Assembly (NCBI GenBank): GCA_012522335.1
Contig: JAAYKP010000012.1
Span: 1 to 53,199 of the forward strand
Direction of reading: 5' to 3'
Source of the DNA: Bacillota bacterium
GTDB lineage: Bacteria > Bacillota > Dethiobacteria > Dethiobacterales > Dethiobacteraceae
DNA: 53,199 nt
The notes under the pieces were generated by a model. It was not told where the DNA came from and did no database searches. It saw only the letters and a program-made list of their open reading frames with translations. How positions within the stretch are numbered: position 1 is the first letter of the stretch; each line of letters starts with the position of its first letter. Shown piece after piece: positions 1 through 7,413 of the stretch. Both the position numbers and the translations under genes were made by a program.

Positions 1-152
1 AGCATTAAACTAAAAGTATATACGTACACTCTTTCACTGCAATTACCGAAAGTATAAAGCAAAAACAGCAGGACATCAGTCGGCTGCTGTCAAATCTAGC
101 TTACAGTTGCAAAGCGATTGTGTGAATTAGTAATCAGAGAGGAGAAAATATT

Positions 153-722
153 ATGCTGGTAAATAAAGCAAAAATCAGCCTCGTTTTGCTCACTGCTCTG
201 CTGCTGACAGCATGTGGCCCGCCTAATCCGGAGTTAGCTGTACAAGAATATTGGCAGGAAGTTATCAGTGGTAACACGGCAGAAGCAGCCGCGTATATTA
301 AAACTAATGAAACGACTGAAAGCTGGCTGGAAAAGCTTTGGCCGGAAAATAGCGGCGAATTCATGGATGAAGCCAAATATGCATTATACCTGCAGCGGAT
401 TATTATCACACCCACCGGCCACCAAATAAACGGCGACAAAGCTACAGTTGACGTTACCGTTACCTGGCCGCAGCTGGACATTTTTTTCAGCAAATTTATG
501 ACTGAAGCGCTCAGCAGGGTCTTTTCCTTGGCTCTCACCGGTGCGGAACAAGCAGAAATTGATCAGGAACTGGCGGATATTTTCAGCAGTGTTTTAGCTG
601 CAACACCAGACACAACAACAGAACATACAATAGAACTAATTTTGGAAGATGGTCGCTGGAAATTAACATCAGCTCCGCTGCCTGATCCGGCGTTACTGTT
701 TGACCTGCAGGAACAAGATTGA
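153..722 (+). CDS. small secreted lipoprotein, NTF2/DUF4878-like
   Basis: This 189-residue protein begins with a lipoprotein signal peptide: a short basic start, a Leu-rich core and the lipobox LTAC with Cys at about residue 21, so it should be lipidated and held on the outer face of the membrane. The mature part begins with NPELAVQEYWQEVISGNTAEAAAYI, which resembles the first helices of NTF2-like DUF4878 lipoproteins, and it ends in a strand-like LEDGRWKLTSA segment typical of that fold. GAGGAGAAAATATT precedes the ATG. It stands alone and converges with the degV gene on a shared terminator. Its function is unknown; the fold assignment is inference from pattern only. Confidence 0.75.
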   Translation: MLVNKAKISLVLLTALLLTACGPPNPELAVQEYWQEVISGNTAEAAAYIKTNETTESWLEKLWPENSGEFMDEAKYALYLQRIIITPTGHQINGDKATVDVTVTWPQLDIFFSKFMTEALSRVFSLALTGAEQAEIDQELADIFSSVLAATPDTTTEHTIELILEDGRWKLTSAPLPDPALLFDLQEQD

Positions 723-760
723 AAATAACTCGCCAATGCAGTGCATTGGCGAGTTATTTT
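722..760. terminator. bidirectional terminator between lipoprotein and degV
   Basis: A perfect 19-bp inverted repeat (722-740 and 742-760) has A-run and T-run flanks on both strands. It ends both convergent genes; the degV stop codon lies at its right edge. Confidence 0.9.
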
Positions 761-1616
761 ATGGTTTGTCATTTAAAAAGAAGAGTGCTAAAGTCCCCGG
801 TCCAACGTGCGCTCCGATTACACAGCCGATTGTGTTAATAATAAAGTCAGTACAGCCATAGGTTTCCTTTATTAGTTCCTGCAGTTTAGTGGCACTCTCC
901 AGATCGTCACCATGGCTGATGGCTATGGTCTGCTTAGCCAGCTCTACACCTCTTTCACCCATGAGCTCTATCATCCGGCGTATAACTTTATTTCTACCCC
1001 GTATTTTTTCCAAGGGAACAAGCTTCCCTTCATTAACCTCAAGCAGGGGTTTAACATGTAAAATGCCGCCAACTACTGCGGCAGCCCGGCTAACCCTGCC
1101 ACCTCGGTATAAATACTCCAAATCTTCAACAGTAAAAATATGTTCCATATGACTGGCATAATACTCAACACCGGCCAAGATTTCGGGTATTGACTTACCC
1201 TCCCTGACTAGTTGAGCCGCTTTCAGGACAGCTAAGCCCTGTCCTAATGATGCACACTTTGTATCAACAGTTTCCACTGTAAAGTCAGGGTAGACTGCTT
1301 GAATTTCATTTTTGGCCAGAACTGCTGACTGATAAGTAGCGGATAATTCCGAACTAAAACCAACATAAATACAGCTATCCCCACGTTCTGCATACTGTTT
1401 AAAAAATGCCAGAAAAGTAGCCGGGTCGACCTGGGAAGTCTTAAATACTTTTCCCTGACGCATTTCATTGAACATTTGCAGCGACTGCAGGTCCTTGCCA
1501 TCAAGATATTCTTGTTCATCACCATAAATATGCAAGGGCGCTACATCAATGCCGTACTCCTCAACAATAGTTTGCGGCAAATCTGCAGCACTATCTGTCA
1601 GTATCTGAATTGCCAT
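759..1616 (-). CDS. DegV family fatty-acid-binding protein
   Basis: The 285-residue product opens with MAIQILTDSAADLP, the DegV-type start in which TDSxxDLP lies in the lipid-binding domain, and contains the family's SQVDPATF and YRGGRVSRAA segments. Members bind a long-chain fatty acid between two domains and, in Firmicutes, present it to fatty acid kinase for incorporation into phospholipid. An upstream in-frame GTG at 1625 overlaps the Shine-Dalgarno AAGGGAG, whereas the ATG at 1616 sits 8 nt after it, so the ATG was chosen. It is monocistronic. The family is clear; which lipid it binds cannot be read from sequence. Confidence 0.9.
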   Translation of the reverse strand: MAIQILTDSAADLPQTIVEEYGIDVAPLHIYGDEQEYLDGKDLQSLQMFNEMRQGKVFKTSQVDPATFLAFFKQYAERGDSCIYVGFSSELSATYQSAVLAKNEIQAVYPDFTVETVDTKCASLGQGLAVLKAAQLVREGKSIPEILAGVEYYASHMEHIFTVEDLEYLYRGGRVSRAAAVVGGILHVKPLLEVNEGKLVPLEKIRGRNKVIRRMIELMGERGVELAKQTIAISHGDDLESATKLQELIKETYGCTDFIINTIGCVIGAHVGPGTLALFFLNDKP

Positions 1617-1762
1617 TACTTTCACTCCCTTACAATGAAGACTTGTCTTAATTATATGCTACTTTCTGCTATTTTTGTACCCCTCAGCACCTTTAATATT
1701 CATTGCTCGCAGTAAAATTTACTGCCTGCAGTCTACGCTCTGCCAACGAAGCTCAAGGAAAA

Positions 1763-1790
1763 AGTAAGGCTGCTCACTTTGGGAGCAGCC
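1763..1790 (-). terminator. terminator of first URO-D paralog
   Basis: On the minus strand GGCTGCTC pairs with GAGCAGCC (1783-1790 and 1768-1775) and is followed by TTACTTTTT. It lies just downstream of the stop codon at 1806. Confidence 0.8.
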
Positions 1791-1805
1791 CTGCAGTATT
1801 TTTAT

Positions 1806-3173
1806 TTACATAAACCGGCTACGGTCTACAATATTGGTATATTTTTCATAGGCGGCTCGCATCAGCGGCTCAATACGGGGATCTACCGGTGGGTATTCTT
1901 TCTTAAACTCCTCAAAGCTGACAATGTATTTCGACTCGAATTTGGGATAGAGGTGAGAATATTTTTGTATAGAGTCTTCCCGTTTTGCAGTTGTCACCAG
2001 CTCACCCGGATTATCATACTTGCCGTTTTCGATCACATACTCTAATACTGCTACATAGTTTTCGGGATTGATATCATTTGGATTGAGAGCACTCTTATCA
2101 AAAATAAAGAAGTAGTTGCCGCCGGGCGCTAAAATATCAAGCAATTCTTTAGCTTTGTCAATACACTGCTCTTTCGTACCGGTACCCAATAAGGTTATGG
2201 GGTAAAAACCGCCCAGCACCATTTTTTTACCAAGCTTCTCTTTAAATACCTTGGGATCACCATATTCCATCCACAGGCGTGTTCCCTGCGGCAGTTCATA
2301 TAAATAATCTACGAAACGTGTCCAGTCACCTTCCAGGAAGATTTGCATGTACTGGCCACGCTCAGCAGCAATATGGCAGACTTTATTAAAAGTAGGCCAG
2401 TAAAACTTTTCAAAATCTTTAGTGCTAAGGAAAGCTGCCATATGGGTCATAATCATATTGCAGCCAAGGGGACTAACAACCGGTGTCTCAGCCATCCAAA
2501 TAGCATAGGGCATAACTGCTTCCATTGCCGCCAGCAGTTTTTCCGGCTGACGCCTGATATCCAGAGGTATCTGAGAGAAGCCTCTATACATATCTGTAAT
2601 AAAATCAAAGGGGACAATCTGCATGCCGACTGAACCGGCCGGTCTGGTAAACAAGCCGTAACGCTCTGCCATGGTTGCCTCAGCAACAGCAAATTCGCGA
2701 TTCTGATCCAGAGTTGCCAGCAATGCTTTGGCAAAGTTGAGAGCACGAAAGACTTCGCCCTTTTGATAACCCTTGTTCATTCTTTTGGCACATGTCTCAA
2801 TGACAAACTCATGTGGCCCTTTAATGAATTCATCATATTCATCCGCATACATAAATGAACGTTCAGGGTGCTGAATAAAGCCCGTCTTACTCATTTCATT
2901 GCTTAGTGACTGCTGAAACATCATGGCAATGGGATTGCGGGCAAAAGCGCCAACAGGGAGATCACCGCGGCAAATTTCTCTGCCTTTTTCATAAATTTCT
3001 ATAAGTAGGTCCGCAGTATAGCTATATTGAGTTGTCATTAAATCCTTGCCGGCATACTGAATCAGGTACTCAGTTGATAAGCCGTCATGAACAGGTACTC
3101 TGTCCGGCACTACACCGGTGTACAGATCATAAAACAACTTTGTACGATACTCCTTCAACTGCTTGACATCCAC
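1806..3173 (-). CDS. uroporphyrinogen decarboxylase-like protein, paralog 1
   Basis: This 455-residue protein belongs to the URO-D/MtaA superfamily, which includes haem-pathway decarboxylases and zinc-dependent methylcobamide:CoM methyltransferases. Superfamily features include an early RVPV segment (residues 25-28) and the C-terminal LLGTGTKEQCIDKAKELLDILAPGG block. The two zinc-ligand motifs of MtaA-type methyltransferases are replaced: the HxC position reads IFLEGDW (278-284) and the PGC position reads APGGN (349-353). It is therefore probably neither a classical HemE nor a normal zinc methyltransferase. The GTG at 3173 follows GAGGTG by 6 nt and aligns with the starts of the other two copies. 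Its substrate is unknown. Confidence 0.85.
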   Translation of the reverse strand: MDVKQLKEYRTKLFYDLYTGVVPDRVPVHDGLSTEYLIQYAGKDLMTTQYSYTADLLIEIYEKGREICRGDLPVGAFARNPIAMMFQQSLSNEMSKTGFIQHPERSFMYADEYDEFIKGPHEFVIETCAKRMNKGYQKGEVFRALNFAKALLATLDQNREFAVAEATMAERYGLFTRPAGSVGMQIVPFDFITDMYRGFSQIPLDIRRQPEKLLAAMEAVMPYAIWMAETPVVSPLGCNMIMTHMAAFLSTKDFEKFYWPTFNKVCHIAAERGQYMQIFLEGDWTRFVDYLYELPQGTRLWMEYGDPKVFKEKLGKKMVLGGFYPITLLGTGTKEQCIDKAKELLDILAPGGNYFFIFDKSALNPNDINPENYVAVLEYVIENGKYDNPGELVTTAKREDSIQKYSHLYPKFESKYIVSFEEFKKEYPPVDPRIEPLMRAAYEKYTNIVDRSRFM

Positions 3174-3210
3174 ATTCTTCACCTCGTTTTTTTAATTTTC
3201 AGTTAATTCC

Positions 3211-3238
3211 ATCATATAGCATTAGCATCTTTTGTCAA
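3211..3238 (-). promoter_or_regulatory. sigma-A-type promoter of URO-D paralog 1
   Basis: On the minus strand TTGACA (3233-3238) and TATGAT (3211-3216) are separated by 16 nt and lie about 40 nt upstream of the GTG start. Confidence 0.7.
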
Positions 3239-3256
3239 GCACGACGGAACGTAACA

Positions 3257-3274
3257 GTGACAAATCCTTGTCAC
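3257..3274. promoter_or_regulatory. palindromic operator candidate upstream of paralog 1
   Basis: GTGACAA-ATCC-TTGTCAC is a perfect 7-bp inverted repeat 18 nt upstream of the -35 box. Its TGACA-N6-TGTCA form has the spacing of Crp/Fnr-family sites. It has no T-run, so it does not look like a terminator. The cognate regulator is unknown. Confidence 0.45.
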
Positions 3275-3388
3275 GGCTCCTGCTGTCATGCTGCCCGCAG
3301 AGCGCCGGCTGCCGACATAATATCTTTATTTAGTATAGATGAAAAATATGCCACCCAGCTGCCGCCCTGCGGGCCTAAGTAAACCAAC

Positions 3389-3405
3389 CACCTGCTGCAC
3401 AGGTG
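3389..3405 (-). terminator. weak terminator candidate after paralog 2
   Basis: A 6-bp stem (CACCTG/CAGGTG) with a 5-nt loop is followed on the minus strand only by a broken T-rich stretch (GTTGGTTTAC). It may permit read-through into paralog 1. Confidence 0.3.
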
Positions 3406-3417
3406 AGACTGCCGTTA

Positions 3418-4785
3418 TTAGAAGAACAGGCCTCTGTCTACAATGGCAGAATATTTTTCATAAGCAGCACGCATCAGCGGTTCAATACGCGGATCTACCG
3501 GTGGGTACTCCTTCTTAAACTCATCGAAACTGACAATATATTTTGATTTGAATTCAGGATACAAATGAGCGTACTTCTTAATCGAATCTTCTTTTTTCTC
3601 TGTCGTTACCGGTTCTCCGGCATTTTCATACTTACCGTTCTCCAGGACATATTCTAATACCGCAACATAATTTTCCGGTTTGATATCATTAATGTTCAAG
3701 GCAAATTTATCGAAGATAAAGATAAAGTTGCCGCCGGGAGCCATAATATCCAGCAGTTCTTTGGCTTTATCAATACACTGCTCTTTAGTCCCGGTACCGA
3801 GGAGTGTGAGGGGATAAAAACCGCCTAAGACCATTTTTTTGCCCAATCTGTCTTTAAACTGCTGTGGATCACCATATTCCATCCAGAGCTGGGTGCCCTG
3901 CGGCAGGTCCTGCAGGTAATCAATAAAACGTGTCCAGTCACCTTCTAAGAAGATCTGCATCGCCTGTCCCTGCTCCGCCGCTATATGACAGACCTTATGA
4001 AAAGTCGGCCAATAAAACTTCTCAAAATCTTTTGTGTTCAGAAAAGCTGCCATATGGGTCATAATCATGTTGCAGCCCAGAGGGCTTTTCACCGGGACTT
4101 GCCCCATGAAAATGGAATAGGGCATTAAGGCCTCCATGGCTGCCAATAATTTGTCCGGATACCTGCGCATATCGCCATGAATTTTAGAAAATCCTCTGCA
4201 AAAGTCGGCAATGAAATCGAAGGGTACTAACTGCATACCGACCGAACCTTCAGGCCGGGTAAAGAGACCGTAGCGCTCATTGATAGTAGCGTCGGCAATG
4301 GCAAATTCCCTGCTTTGATCCAGGCTGGCCAGCAGCGATTTGGCAAAGTTTAAAGCGCGAAAAACTTCACCTTTTTGATAGCCCTTATTCATCCTGGGCA
4401 CACATACTTCCTGGATAAATTCATGGGGATTCTTAATAAATGCATCATACTCATCAGCTTCCATGTAAGACCGCTCTGGATGCTGGATAAAACCTGTCCT
4501 GCTCATTTCATTGCTTAGGGATTGTTGAAACATCATGGCAATGGGATTCCTGGCAAACCCGCCAACCGGTACATCACCCCGGCAGATTTCTCTGCTTTTC
4601 TCCAGTATCTCTATCCACAGCTCTGCCGTATAACTGTATTGTGTCGTCATTAAATCTTTACCGGCATACTGGATTAAATACTCCGTACCCAATCCGTCCC
4701 AAACCGGGATTCTTTCCGGTATTACCCCAGTATAGACGTCTGTAAACATTTTGATGCGAAACTCTTTTAACTGCCGTGCATCCAC
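3418..4785 (-). CDS. uroporphyrinogen decarboxylase-like protein, paralog 2
   Basis: It is the same 455-residue length as its two neighbours and aligns without gaps, but by eye is the most diverged of the three, for example VPVKSPLGCN for the TPVVSPLGCN of the others and FIFIFDKFAL near the C-terminus. It has IFLEGDW and APGGN at the positions where MtaA-type enzymes carry HxC and PGC. The upstream GTG at 4794 overlaps the Shine-Dalgarno GGGGTGA; the GTG at 4785 follows it with proper spacing and matches the paralogs. No convincing promoter lies directly upstream, so it may be transcribed from the promoter of the collapsed copy at 5076-5104. A 6-bp hairpin (4817-4832) lies in its leader. Confidence 0.85.
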   Translation of the reverse strand: MDARQLKEFRIKMFTDVYTGVIPERIPVWDGLGTEYLIQYAGKDLMTTQYSYTAELWIEILEKSREICRGDVPVGGFARNPIAMMFQQSLSNEMSRTGFIQHPERSYMEADEYDAFIKNPHEFIQEVCVPRMNKGYQKGEVFRALNFAKSLLASLDQSREFAIADATINERYGLFTRPEGSVGMQLVPFDFIADFCRGFSKIHGDMRRYPDKLLAAMEALMPYSIFMGQVPVKSPLGCNMIMTHMAAFLNTKDFEKFYWPTFHKVCHIAAEQGQAMQIFLEGDWTRFIDYLQDLPQGTQLWMEYGDPQQFKDRLGKKMVLGGFYPLTLLGTGTKEQCIDKAKELLDIMAPGGNFIFIFDKFALNINDIKPENYVAVLEYVLENGKYENAGEPVTTEKKEDSIKKYAHLYPEFKSKYIVSFDEFKKEYPPVDPRIEPLMRAAYEKYSAIVDRGLFF

Positions 4786-4918
4786 AACACTCACCCCATT
4801 ATTTTTATAATCTTGTGCAAGTTTTCACTTGCTTCTGCCTATAACTAGTAAGTCTTGTGCTCAGCTGTCCCCTTATGTTTTACTTATGTTGACCTAAGGG
4901 GATTTACGCGGCTGCTGC

Positions 4919-5012
4919 CTACAGCAGGATTGATCTTCCTGACATCATGAAGTCTCCGTCCACCAGCGCAGAAAATTTTTCTTCTTTTTTGCATCCATCA
5001 TTTTTCACCTCT
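4919..5012 (-). pseudogene. collapsed fourth URO-D paralog, ends only
   Basis: Read on the minus strand, AAAAGAGGTGAAAAATGATGG resembles the ribosome-binding region of paralog 1, and ATG GAT GCA AAA at 4998 gives MDAK, as at the start of paralog 3. Within a few codons the sequence changes, in another frame, to EEKFSALVDGDFMM, which matches the C-terminal YEKYSAIVD...FF/TM end of the intact copies. About 1.3 kb of the gene body is therefore missing and the two ends are joined out of frame. A 61-residue open frame (4919-5104) covers this stretch but is not a normal protein. An alternative is a leader peptide acting on paralog 2. Confidence 0.65.
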
Positions 5013-5075
5013 TTTAATTTTGTGAAGGTCAAATGTGGTTGTGCAAACATCTGGGATGAAAGTTCTGCTAAAAAA

Positions 5076-5104
5076 AGTATATAATGCCAATCCCTTTTGG
5101 TCAA
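5076..5104 (-). promoter_or_regulatory. promoter of the collapsed copy, possibly serving paralog 2
   Basis: TTGACC (5099-5104), 17 nt, TATACT (5076-5081) on the minus strand. The box and its flanks closely match the promoter of paralog 3 (6651-6679), showing common origin. Transcription from it would run through the remnant to paralog 2. Confidence 0.7.
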
Positions 5105-5154
5105 GGCATTATTCTAAACTTTCTAAACATTCACCCCACATCCTGACTAGGCTA

Positions 5155-5192
5155 TAAAAAGGTGCCGCCCTGTGTTAACAGAGCGGCACCTT
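5155..5192 (-). terminator. terminator of URO-D paralog 3
   Basis: AAGGTGCCGC (5159-5168) pairs with GCGGCACCTT (5183-5192), with an inner CTGT/ACAG extension. On the minus strand it is followed by TTTTTATAG. Confidence 0.9.
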
Positions 5193-5207
5193 AACCTCAC
5201 TTAGTAC

Positions 5208-6575
5208 TTACATTGTCATAGACATATCTACTATAGCTGAATATCTTTCATAAGCTGCGCGCATTAATGGTTCGATACGCTCATCTACCGGCGGATACTC
5301 TTGCTTAAATTCGTCAAAGCTGACAATGTATTTAGATTTAAACTCAGGATAGAGGTGACTATACTTTTGAATTGAATCTTCTTTTTTCGCTGTTGTCACT
5401 ATCTCACCCGGATTATCATACTTACCGTTTTCTAAAACGTACTCCATTACGGCTACGTAATTTTCCGGGTTAATATCAGTTAAGTTTAGGGCACTCTTAT
5501 CGAAGCAGAAGTAGTAATTGCCGCCCGGTGCCAGGATATCCAGCAGTTCTTTGGCTTTGTCAATGCATTGTTCTTTGGTGCCGGAGCCCAGCAGTGTCAA
5601 GGGATAGAAACCGCCCAGGACCATCTTTTTACCCAACTTGTCTTTGAATTGCTGCGGATCACCATATTCCATATACAAACGTGTCCCTTGAGGCAGCTCT
5701 ACTAAATAATCGAGGAAGCGAGTCCAGTCGCCTTCCAGAAAGATTTGCATTGCCTGTCCTCTTTCCGCTGCAATATGACAAACCTGATTGAAGGTCGGCC
5801 AGTAAAACTTCTCAAAATCTTTAGTATTGAGGAAAGCAGCCATATGCGTCATAATCATGTTGCAGCCTAAGGGACTTACCACCGGCGTTTTAGCCATCGC
5901 AATGGCCAGGGGCATTAAGGCTTCCATGGCAGCGATCAATTTATCCGGCTGTCTTCTCATATCGATAGGAATCTTGGAAAACCCACGATAGAAGTCGGCA
6001 ATAAAGTCAAAAGGTACAATCTGCATGCCGACAGAACCCGCAGGACGTGTAAACAAGCCATAACGCTCTGCCATCGTAGCTTCGGCTACTGCAAAATGAC
6101 GATTCTGATCCATGCTGGCTAACAAAGCCTTGGCAAAATTTAAAGCGCGGAATACTTCGCCCTTTTGATAGCCTTTATTCATGCGGGGAACACATACTTC
6201 AACAATAAACTCATGAGGATTCTTGATGAAATCATCGTACTCGTCCTCATGCATAAAGGAGCGCTCAGGATGTTGCATAAAACCTGTCTTACTCATTTCC
6301 ATCGTTAAAGACTGCTGGAACATGGCAGCAATGGGATTCCTGGCAAAAGCACCAACCGGCATATCCCCTCTGCAGACTTCTCTGCCCTTTTCAAATATTT
6401 CTACCAGCAAATCAGAAGTGTAGCTAAATTGTGTTGTCATTAAATCCTTACCGGCATATTGAATCAGAAATTCAATTGCCAAGCCGTCCTGCACCGGAAC
6501 TCTCTCCGGTACTACTCCTGTGTACAAATCAGTATACATTTTAGTCCGGAACTCTTTCATCTGCTTTGCATCCAC
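5208..6575 (-). CDS. uroporphyrinogen decarboxylase-like protein, paralog 3
   Basis: This is the first gene of the array in transcription order. It encodes 455 residues and by eye agrees with paralog 1 at roughly four residues in five with no gaps. It has the same IFLEGDW and APGGN substitutions at the MtaA zinc-ligand positions, and a lone Cys in YYFCFDK near residue 357. An open frame extends upstream to 6695 but crosses the promoter; the GTG at 6575 lies 8 nt after GGGGTG and aligns with the other copies, so it was chosen. A strong terminator follows. It diverges from an AbrB-type regulator, which could control it; that is inference. Confidence 0.85.
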   Translation of the reverse strand: MDAKQMKEFRTKMYTDLYTGVVPERVPVQDGLAIEFLIQYAGKDLMTTQFSYTSDLLVEIFEKGREVCRGDMPVGAFARNPIAAMFQQSLTMEMSKTGFMQHPERSFMHEDEYDDFIKNPHEFIVEVCVPRMNKGYQKGEVFRALNFAKALLASMDQNRHFAVAEATMAERYGLFTRPAGSVGMQIVPFDFIADFYRGFSKIPIDMRRQPDKLIAAMEALMPLAIAMAKTPVVSPLGCNMIMTHMAAFLNTKDFEKFYWPTFNQVCHIAAERGQAMQIFLEGDWTRFLDYLVELPQGTRLYMEYGDPQQFKDKLGKKMVLGGFYPLTLLGSGTKEQCIDKAKELLDILAPGGNYYFCFDKSALNLTDINPENYVAVMEYVLENGKYDNPGEIVTTAKKEDSIQKYSHLYPEFKSKYIVSFDEFKQEYPPVDERIEPLMRAAYERYSAIVDMSMTM

Positions 6576-6650
6576 TACATCTTCACCCCATTTTCGTTTT
6601 TCTAAAGCTGATGGTACTGATTCTAGAGCAGCAAACCAACGCTTAAGAAA

Positions 6651-6679
6651 AGTATATAATACTAGCAAATTTTGGTCAA
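6651..6679 (-). promoter_or_regulatory. sigma-A promoter of URO-D paralog 3
   Basis: TTGACC (6674-6679), 17 nt, TATACT (6651-6656) on the minus strand, giving an untranslated leader of about 70 nt. Confidence 0.75.
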
Positions 6680-6865
6680 GCCGTATTCTGAACATTTGAA
6701 ATAGTTGACACTGTCACATAACACATTCTTATAACAACATTTAGTTAAAAATCTATCTCTGCAATAAAAATAGGGTAGATAAAATATGTTAGTAAATAGA
6801 AGCAGGACTCTTCTTAATACTTATTAACAGGAAATGAATTTTTTAACATAAAAACCACATAAGTC

Positions 6866-6894
6866 TTGTTATTTACAGTTATTAGTGTTATGTT
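6866..6894 (+). promoter_or_regulatory. possible promoter of the AbrB-type regulator
   Basis: TTGTTA (6866-6871), 17 nt, TATGTT (6889-6894). Each box matches the sigma-A consensus at four of six positions. Confidence 0.4.
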
Positions 6895-6924
6895 GACAGT
6901 AGAAAGCAAGGAGGTGAAAAAAAG

Positions 6925-7182
6925 ATGAAGGCAACAGGAATTGTCCGTAAAGTCGATGAACTAGGCCGCGTCGTCATACCAATTGAACTTCGGCGCTCCC
7001 TCGGCATCGACATTAAAGATGGGTTAGAAATATTTGTTGACGGTGAAAAAATCATCCTCAGAAAATATGAACCGGCCTGCATTTTCTGTCAGAGCGCAGA
7101 AGACATCATTAATTATGAGGGCAAAATGATCTGTGCTTCCTGTGCGCAAGCCATTGTAAGCAAATCTAATAAATCTGCATAA
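6925..7182 (+). CDS. AbrB-type transition-state regulator with C-terminal zinc-ribbon-like tail
   Basis: The first 50 or so residues (GIVRKVDELGRVVIPIELRR...DGLEIFVDGEKIILRKY) are an almost canonical AbrB/Abh swapped-hairpin DNA-binding domain. The C-terminal half differs from Bacillus AbrB: it carries two CxxC pairs, CIFC and CASC, about 20 residues apart, which could bind one zinc ion and serve as the oligomerisation module. At 85 residues it is slightly shorter than Bacillus AbrB. The site AAGGAGGTG lies 8 nt upstream of the ATG. AbrB proteins repress post-exponential genes. It diverges from the URO-D array. The DNA-binding family is certain; its targets are not. Confidence 0.92.
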   Translation: MKATGIVRKVDELGRVVIPIELRRSLGIDIKDGLEIFVDGEKIILRKYEPACIFCQSAEDIINYEGKMICASCAQAIVSKSNKSA

Positions 7183-7308
7183 ATATTTCAGCATTATACC
7201 GGAATCATAGCATATAAAAAGGTTTGTGCTCCATGGTACACAGCTAAGCTATAAAACTTACATCTACATCTCAACTTAAGCAAAGTAATACTTCACCAAG
7301 ACAGTCAA

Positions 7309-7340
7309 AAGCGCTTGATCAGTTCAAGCGCTTCTTTTTA
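7309..7340 (+). terminator. terminator of the AbrB-type gene
   Basis: AAGCGCTTGA (7309-7318) and TCAAGCGCTT (7324-7333) form a perfect 10-bp stem followed by CTTTTTAT. Confidence 0.9.
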
Positions 7341-7413
7341 TCGGTGGGAAAATTACATTAACTTTGCATTGCTTTCTTTTCTCTCTGAAGAGAGTTGTTA
7401 AGGGGGACTTCCC

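Larger units (their letters stand above)
6576..6924. other. divergent regulatory gap, URO-D paralog 3 / AbrB-type gene
   Basis: This 349-bp AT-rich gap holds the paralog 3 promoter (minus), a probable abrB promoter (plus) and a TGACA-C-TGTCA palindrome (6706-6716) just upstream of the paralog 3 -35 box. Such AT-rich divergent DNA is typical AbrB-class target sequence, but no specific AbrB site can be named. No gene was seen in it. Confidence 0.6.

Noticed and set aside
1-152. Promoter of the first lipoprotein gene
   Set aside because: TTGCAA near 112 has no acceptable -10 box at 17 nt; no confident promoter could be assigned.
134-538. Minus-strand 134-residue frame over the first lipoprotein gene
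   Set aside because: It is a shadow frame with no ribosome-binding site, opposite a gene with signal peptide and lipobox.
1806-6575. hemE, true uroporphyrinogen decarboxylase
   Set aside because: The proteins are about 100 residues longer than HemE, occur as three tandem copies, and no other haem gene is near.
6576-6695. Forty-residue N-terminal extension of URO-D paralog 3
   Set aside because: It crosses the promoter at 6651-6679 and is absent from the two other copies; the GTG at 6575 has a well-spaced ribosome-binding site.
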